This document shows positions 6,603 through 10,969 of a stretch of 10,969 nucleotides of DNA, piece by piece (within the stretch, counting starts at the first letter, position 1; every line of letters starts with the position of its first letter). The DNA comes from Crocinitomicaceae bacterium. Its GTDB lineage: Bacteria > Bacteroidota > Bacteroidia > Flavobacteriales_D > Sanyastnellaceae. The DNA lies in NCBI GenBank assembly GCA_020848015.1, contig JADLBA010000184.1, positions 1-10,969 of the forward strand. The letters are read 5' to 3'. The notes below the pieces were generated by a model. It ran no database searches. It worked only from the letters and a program-made list of their open reading frames with translations, and was not told where the DNA came from. A program made the position numbers and the translations under genes.

Positions 6603-8366
6603 ATGAAATATGTTTCATTTGTTGTAGTATCGGCGTTTACCCTGTTCGGTTCTTCTGTGTCTCATGCACAAGCACTTCAGGCAGAGGAAAAGAGAACCCT
6701 GTTTGAAAAAGCAGACAGCATCCTGAATGAATTTAGGGAAACTGCCGGATTCCATGAAGCGGGACTTGATGAAATATCTGATGAAATGTTGTTTCGTCAT
6801 CAGGCTTTATATTCCTCTGGTGCGATGATCAGCGATAATATTTGTCCTGAAAGAGATTCTGATGGAAAGATCATTACAACACAAAAAGGCTCAAAAAAAA
6901 CCATCGAACAATTTTTGACAGATGTGAAAAAAGAATTTCCTGGTGGATTGTTTACCCGCGTTTTGACAGCCAATGTCTCTTACGCAGAGATTGATAAGGG
7001 AATAATCAATTTGGTATTGCTTCGCTCACAGACAGGGACTACCGGCGATAAGTGGATGATCGAGAGTACCGATAGCCTACAACTGATTCTGAAAAAAAAC
7101 ACTGGTGGAAATCAACTACTGATCGCTGAAGCTATCTCACTCGGTCAGTCAATAAAATGTGTAAACTGTGAAGTCGTTGCCGTGGTAACTCCTCCTCCGC
7201 CAAAACCCGAAAAGCCGGCTAAACCAGTGGATCAGCCAAAACCTCCAAAACCTGAAAAACCGGCTAAACCTGAAAAACCAGAAAAACCAGAAAAACCGGC
7301 TAAACCGGTCGAGCCGCAAAAGCCCCCGAAACCAGAAAAACCAATAGAACAACCTAAGCCTCCAAAACCCGCCAAGCCGGCCAAGCCGGTAGAGCAACCC
7401 AAACCTCCGAAACCGGAGAAACCGTCAGAGCCTCTGCCTTGGGGGCTTGATTGGGCGATATATGGAGGCTTTGGCTTAAATTCATTTAAAACTGATGCAC
7501 TTACAGCGAGTGAATTGAATTCTTCTCTTTATGATCAGTTATCTGCCAAGGACTCGAAAATCTCGGGCTACCGCCTCAACTCTTTTGAAAAAGGGTTTCA
7601 GGCTGGAACGGATTTTCAGATAATGTATGGAAAGAAAAAAAGGGCTGGTCTTGTTTTAGGGATGCATTTTCAGAAGTTCAATGCGGAAGCAAATGTTGAT
7701 CAGGTAATCGTTTCATATCGCTCAGAAGATAAATGGAACCATTCGTTTAACAGGATTGTAAACGGAACTGCGGTGAAAGATAAAATCTCAATCGCCACAA
7801 TAAGTCTGCCGGTGCTGGTTTCTCTTTCAACAGATATAGGAGAAAATAAATTCTTTTACCTGCAGGCCGGCCCTGTTTTCGGATTGTCAACCACAGCCGC
7901 CTACAAGGGATCGGCAACCGTCAATTTCGAAGCAATTTACAATGTGGATGAAAATGGCAATCTGAGTTTTAATACCAACGATGAAAATCCCGAAAATGAT
8001 CTGTTGATGACAGCAGCAGCAGTTGCACAGCGCACGGGAAATACGGCAGCTTATTTTACTAATCACCACAATGCAGGGTATGATATTGCTCTCGGTGAAG
8101 AAAAATCAGGAGAGGATAAGGTGGACTTTAAGCAAAAAACCTCCTTCCTTGTTGCAGCAGGATTAGGATGGAACCTGTCTGAAAGAATTTCCTTTGTTGC
8201 TGGCGCACAAATGTCGCTGGCGAATTTTTTCAAGGATTCTTCCGGTTATTCTGCCGGAGATAAAACTTCTGATGAGTACTGCTCACTAACCGCCCCCATG
8301 AAGGAAGCAAAAATAACCGCCTATTCAATACAGTTGGGATTGCACATTCATCTAATTAAACCGTGA
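6603..8366 (+). CDS. Outer-membrane barrel protein with Pro/Lys-rich linker
   Basis: I do not recognise a named family. The 587-residue protein has four parts. A signal peptide covers residues 1-22, ending near SHA. A globular region at 23-185 starts helical and becomes strand-rich, with an NTF2-like feel that I cannot prove. A CVNC pair at 186-189 is followed by an 83-residue Pro/Lys/Glu linker (197-279). Residues 280-587 have alternating amphipathic strands (WAIYGGFGLNSF, AGLVLGMHF, FFYLQAGPVFGLS, YSIQLGLHIHL), typical of Bacteroidetes outer-membrane barrels of the OMP_b-brl type. I chose the ATG at 6603 because it starts a clean signal peptide. In-frame ATGs at 6552, 6558 and 6570 would add 11-17 residues including several His and charged ones. 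The PKD-protein gene follows after 19 bases, so the two are probably co-transcribed. The N-domain would be periplasmic, joined by the linker to the outer-membrane barrel. Confidence 0.7.
   Translation: MKYVSFVVVSAFTLFGSSVSHAQALQAEEKRTLFEKADSILNEFRETAGFHEAGLDEISDEMLFRHQALYSSGAMISDNICPERDSDGKIITTQKGSKKTIEQFLTDVKKEFPGGLFTRVLTANVSYAEIDKGIINLVLLRSQTGTTGDKWMIESTDSLQLILKKNTGGNQLLIAEAISLGQSIKCVNCEVVAVVTPPPPKPEKPAKPVDQPKPPKPEKPAKPEKPEKPEKPAKPVEPQKPPKPEKPIEQPKPPKPAKPAKPVEQPKPPKPEKPSEPLPWGLDWAIYGGFGLNSFKTDALTASELNSSLYDQLSAKDSKISGYRLNSFEKGFQAGTDFQIMYGKKKRAGLVLGMHFQKFNAEANVDQVIVSYRSEDKWNHSFNRIVNGTAVKDKISIATISLPVLVSLSTDIGENKFFYLQAGPVFGLSTTAAYKGSATVNFEAIYNVDENGNLSFNTNDENPENDLLMTAAAVAQRTGNTAAYFTNHHNAGYDIALGEEKSGEDKVDFKQKTSFLVAAGLGWNLSERISFVAGAQMSLANFFKDSSGYSAGDKTSDEYCSLTAPMKEAKITAYSIQLGLHIHLIKP
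7191..7439 (+). repeat. Pro/Lys-rich linker of KPEKP/KPAKP units
   Basis: Eighty-three codons encode irregular KPEKP, KPAKP and QPKPPKP units. Longer blocks of the form PKPPKPEKP recur four or five times. The segment should adopt an extended polyproline helix with high positive charge, like the TonB linker. Tandem DNA units such as the repeated AAACCAGAA make length variation between strains likely. Confidence 0.85.
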
Positions 8367-8385
8367 ATAAATTAAACTACTTATT

Positions 8386-9276
8386 ATGACTAATCCGGTA
8401 AAGAAAAAGGGACTTGACAAGACGATTTTTATTGGCCTTGGTGCAGTTATCTTAGTTGTAGCTGCGGTGATCTTCTTCAGGCTGATGACAAAAGACACTT
8501 GTCCTGACGTGGTGGACTTCACCTGGACGGGTGAAATGAAAGCGAATAATCCGATCCAATTCTCTGATATCTCCGATGGAGCAAACCAATGGAAATGGGA
8601 TTTCGGAGACGGTTCCCCTCAGGATATTACGAGGAATCCAACACATACTTTCATCAATGCTCAGGTTTATATGATAACTCTATACATCAATGGAAAATGT
8701 GAAATCACCAAAGAAATTAAAATTGAACCAAACGTTCAGGAAACAATTATAGTTCCGGATCTCGTCAGACCTGTTATTGAAGGCCCGGAAGAAGCAATGG
8801 TGGGGGAAAGTATCCGGTTTAATTGCCCTTCTGACGGTGTTTCCAGCTATGAATGGCAATTTGGCGAATCTATGTCGGTTGACGCTACTACAAAGGATCC
8901 CCAATATTCCTATAAGAGAAAGGGAAGCTATAAAGTGACACTGATCGTCAATGGCAAAAGTGAACAAGCTACGCATACCATTAAGATCAAGGCTAAGCCA
9001 GGTGCAGGAGTCCCCGGTGGAAAACCCAAACCAACCATTTCTGCCGATAAATTCTTTTCGTTGCTACGGGATATTGCAGACAGAAAAATTTTTCCCGAAT
9101 CGCTGAATTCTTATTTCTGTGATGATCTCACCATTCCCCTGACCAGACCTGATGGAAAGCAGACTACTCTCCTTTCATACTGCAATGCTATCAGGAAGGT
9201 TGGATTGGATGCAAAAGGTGTATTTTTCAATATTGATAAAGAAAGTGGTTGTATTACTTCCATAAAATTAAATTGA
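8386..9276 (+). CDS. Inner-membrane-anchored PKD-domain protein
   Basis: This 296-residue protein has a short basic N-terminus (KKKGLDK), one membrane helix at about 13-34 without a cleavage site, and then a periplasmic part. PKD domain 1 (about 44-115) has the diagnostic WKWDFGDGS followed by PTHTF. PKD domain 2 (about 128-202) has YEWQFGES and YKVTLIVNG, with the usual second Asp-Gly lost. A Gly/Pro linker (204-216) leads to an unrecognised 78-residue C-terminal domain with Cys245, Cys266 and Cys289. It probably assembles with other envelope proteins, since PKD domains are binding modules and no catalytic site is seen. Its place 6 bases before the next gene and two genes before the probable tssR suggests a T6SSiii membrane component, possibly the counterpart of TssO or TssP. 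I cannot assign it to either. Confidence 0.75.
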   Translation: MTNPVKKKGLDKTIFIGLGAVILVVAAVIFFRLMTKDTCPDVVDFTWTGEMKANNPIQFSDISDGANQWKWDFGDGSPQDITRNPTHTFINAQVYMITLYINGKCEITKEIKIEPNVQETIIVPDLVRPVIEGPEEAMVGESIRFNCPSDGVSSYEWQFGESMSVDATTKDPQYSYKRKGSYKVTLIVNGKSEQATHTIKIKAKPGAGVPGGKPKPTISADKFFSLLRDIADRKIFPESLNSYFCDDLTIPLTRPDGKQTTLLSYCNAIRKVGLDAKGVFFNIDKESGCITSIKLN

Positions 9277-9282
9277 TCCGAA

Positions 9283-9897
9283 ATGAAAAATGTATTTTTT
9301 TGCCTTGGTCTCATATTTGTTACCGGCACCGGCATGAAAATTCAGGTGCCGGCTGAAACTGACATTAATATTTTTTATATTGATAACAGCAGGGTTGTGC
9401 TCGAAGATGGCCTTAGCACCGGACAAAAAGAGGCACTGGACAGAGATACAAAAGAAGCGTTTGAAAAAGGCTCCGTAGTTGCCTTTCTAAGCAATGGTAA
9501 TCAGTCAGTACTGGCGACAGAAAGCAAAGATTGTTCTGCCTTGATTGAAGATCTTTACAGAAGGAATACCGAACGACCTGATTTTTCTTCCGATAAATTC
9601 ATACTCCGCAATGCGCTGTATGCAAAACTCAAGAAATTCACCGGCAAACTGCAATTTCATTTTTTTCTTTCAGATGAATCAATTCTCGATATATCACGCG
9701 GAAATGTTACGCTTACTAATTTTTTTCCGAAAGAACTGGCGGCAATAGCTGATAACGTTAATTCCATCGAAGTGGAGATCACTTATAGCAACCGTACAGG
9801 GAAAGTGAAAAAAAATAAATTGGAAGAGGCCATTGGTTTTTATAATACCCAAGAATTTGCACCGGTCATCGTCTATACAATTAATCATATTCAATAA
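9283..9897 (+). CDS. Exported protein of unknown function with vWA-like pattern
   Basis: I do not recognise this 204-residue protein. Residues 1-17 are a hydrophobic export signal with no clear cleavage site (Gly17 or Ala24 are candidates) and no lipobox. The remainder reads as an alternating alpha/beta fold. A first strand, DINIFYIDNS (27-36), ends in an Asp-x-Ser. A helix follows (45-62), then VVAFLSNGNQ (65-74), then another long helix, and LQFHFFLSDES (123-133) ends a strand in Asp. That order resembles a von Willebrand A domain, whose metal site uses DxSxS and a later Asp. Here the second Ser of DxSxS is Val38, so the site would be incomplete. The gene has gaps of 6 and 9 bases to its neighbours and is almost certainly co-translated with them. 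It may partner the TssR-like protein, which is expected to carry a full vWA domain. Confidence 0.65.
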   Translation: MKNVFFCLGLIFVTGTGMKIQVPAETDINIFYIDNSRVVLEDGLSTGQKEALDRDTKEAFEKGSVVAFLSNGNQSVLATESKDCSALIEDLYRRNTERPDFSSDKFILRNALYAKLKKFTGKLQFHFFLSDESILDISRGNVTLTNFFPKELAAIADNVNSIEVEITYSNRTGKVKKNKLEEAIGFYNTQEFAPVIVYTINHIQ

Positions 9898-9906
9898 GAA
9901 AGCAGG

Positions 9907-10969
9907 ATGAAAACGTCATTTTTATTTTTTACTATTCTTTGTTTTACCATTCATACGCAGATGATGGCACAAAACAGTGTCATCGGCAAGGTGCTGAAAA
10001 AATCTCCAAAGGATTATCTGAAAACGCCGACAGGCGATATTCTTCCTGCGGATGCAAAAAGAATAGACGGCGAAATGGAAGTCTGGGTAGTCTTTAGCGA
10101 TCGCCAGGATAATCAAACCTATTCATCTGCAGCAGACAAATCTACACCCGTAAAAAAACTGGGCTTTATGCAAAAGTGTTTTGTGATCGAAGAGAACAAT
10201 ACGCATCTTCATATTGTCGCGTTTGATGATTTCGCTTATGATGTCAAAACAAAAAAAATAACAAAGAATATTGAAGACTACGGCTGGATCGCAAAAGACA
10301 GGATGCTGTTATGGAAGCACGCGCTGGTAAATGCCAAAACAAAATTTACCAAGAAGGCACTTGTCGTCAACCAAAAAGAAAGTCTCCGCAATCCCGAAAA
10401 ATATGCCTCACAAAAAAACCTCCGGATTTTCAATAACCCGGAACTCTCACAAGAGAATACGGCAGATGTACGTCTTTATGATTTTCTTTATATCTATAAA
10501 AAAGAAGGGAAAGCAGTGCTGCTGGGAAAAGGATTGGAGTTTTCTGCTGTCTCTTCTGCAACGCAGATATTGGGATGGGTTTCGCTCGATATTATCTACG
10601 AATGGGATCAGCGCATGGTACTTGAACCCAACACTGGTAAAAAAGCACTTTCAGAAAGAAAAATGACCGGCGTGGAAGTAACTGTTTTTGACAACCAGCA
10701 AAGTGCGGAAGCATTCAGAAATAACGGTTCGGCTGACAAGGCCAATATGCTGCCTTTTAAGGATGATTTCAGAACAAGTTTTGACCCGGGATGGAAAAGA
10801 TTTCCGGTGATAGAACGGATTCCAAATGATATCGGGGATATTGTGCACACGGGAATTGTTTCGGCTGTATTCGATACTACAGGAACGGATATCATCAGCC
10901 TGGATGAACAGTCCAAGATCGAAGCGGAATACGCAAAACAGCGGACAAAAACGAGAAATATCAATGTGG
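9907..10969 (+). CDS. tssR: TssR-like type VI secretion protein (3' end beyond window)
   Basis: The first 354 residues are present and the frame is still open at the right edge. Residues 1-21 are a signal peptide ending MMA before Gln22. Two SH3-like segments follow: one around 55-136 (VWVVFSDRQDNQTY, KLGFMQKCFVI, GWIAKDRMLLW) and one around 188-241 (LYDFLYIYKKEG, GWVSLDIIYEWD). The VFSDR...TY, GWI and LLWKHAL pattern is what I recall from TssR of Bacteroidetes T6SSiii, a periplasmic component found only in that subtype. The last codons read TRNINV, the usual lead-in to the first strand of a vWA domain, which TssR carries next, so the window appears to cut at that boundary. AGCAGG directly abuts the ATG, too close for a normal ribosome site. 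TssR is an essential or near-essential part of T6SSiii in species tested, to my knowledge. Confidence 0.72.
   Translation, partial: MKTSFLFFTILCFTIHTQMMAQNSVIGKVLKKSPKDYLKTPTGDILPADAKRIDGEMEVWVVFSDRQDNQTYSSAADKSTPVKKLGFMQKCFVIEENNTHLHIVAFDDFAYDVKTKKITKNIEDYGWIAKDRMLLWKHALVNAKTKFTKKALVVNQKESLRNPEKYASQKNLRIFNNPELSQENTADVRLYDFLYIYKKEGKAVLLGKGLEFSAVSSATQILGWVSLDIIYEWDQRMVLEPNTGKKALSERKMTGVEVTVFDNQQSAEAFRNNGSADKANMLPFKDDFRTSFDPGWKRFPVIERIPNDIGDIVHTGIVSAVFDTTGTDIISLDEQSKIEAEYAKQRTKTRNINV

Noticed and set aside
6893..6900. A8 tract, with others at 7092-7099, 9808-9815 and 10251-10258, as phase-variation sites
   Set aside because: They fall in ordinary Lys/Asn codons in an A-rich coding background, are short for contingency loci, and all frames are intact.
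7149..7397. Minus-strand frame rich in Phe, Trp and Arg
   Set aside because: It is the reverse complement of the Pro/Lys linker codons and shows only their repetition.
7191..7439. Pro/Lys segment as evidence for a TonB protein
   Set aside because: There is no N-terminal uncleaved membrane helix with TonB features and no TonB C-terminal domain. The following region looks like a barrel.
1..10969. CRISPR array, tRNA, rRNA or complete insertion sequence
   Set aside because: No regularly spaced direct repeats outside coding repeats, no tRNA-like cloverleaf and no transposase with terminal inverted repeats were seen on reading.

Overview
The window looks like a Bacteroidetes (Bacteroidota) chromosome, probably from the Chitinophagales/Sphingobacteriales/Cytophagales side. 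Four observations support this. One large surface protein ends in a type IX secretion (T9SS) type A sorting domain, which is confined to this phylum. Two start regions carry TAnnTTTG promoter elements. Recognisable Shine-Dalgarno sequences are largely absent. The protein families (PKD-like and Ig-like repeats, TSP3-OmpA proteins, a probable TssR) are typical of the phylum. All seven supported genes lie on the + strand.

Layout. Bases 1-546 hold no convincing gene, but they contain two perfect DNA dyads and lead into a promoter at 547-554. Next come a T4-lysozyme-like muramidase without a signal peptide (570-1199), an outer-membrane protein with a barrel-like N-terminal half, seven TSP3 calcium-binding repeats and an OmpA peptidoglycan-binding domain (1289-3661), and, behind its own TAnnTTTG element, a 924-residue T9SS-exported repeat protein (3776-6550). 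From 6603 to the right edge four genes follow with gaps of only 19, 6 and 9 bases: an outer-membrane barrel protein with an 83-residue Pro/Lys linker, an inner-membrane-anchored PKD protein, a small exported protein with a vWA-like pattern, and the N-terminal 354 residues of a protein that I read as TssR of the Bacteroidetes type VI secretion system (subtype T6SSiii).

Interpretation. If the TssR call is right, the window is the cell-envelope end of a T6SSiii locus. That subtype lacks the usual TssJLM trans-envelope complex and is thought to replace it with TssN-TssR. The four packed genes offer one candidate piece for each compartment: an inner-membrane anchor with periplasmic PKD domains, soluble periplasmic vWA-type proteins, and an outer-membrane barrel whose linker is about long enough to cross the periplasm. 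The upstream genes add a peptidoglycan hydrolase (wall remodelling or T6SS effector), a peptidoglycan-binding OmpA protein, and a surface adhesin. The T6SS link rests on recognising TssR from its N-terminal half, because the vWA domain expected next falls beyond the window. The roles of the other genes are inferred from architecture and position.
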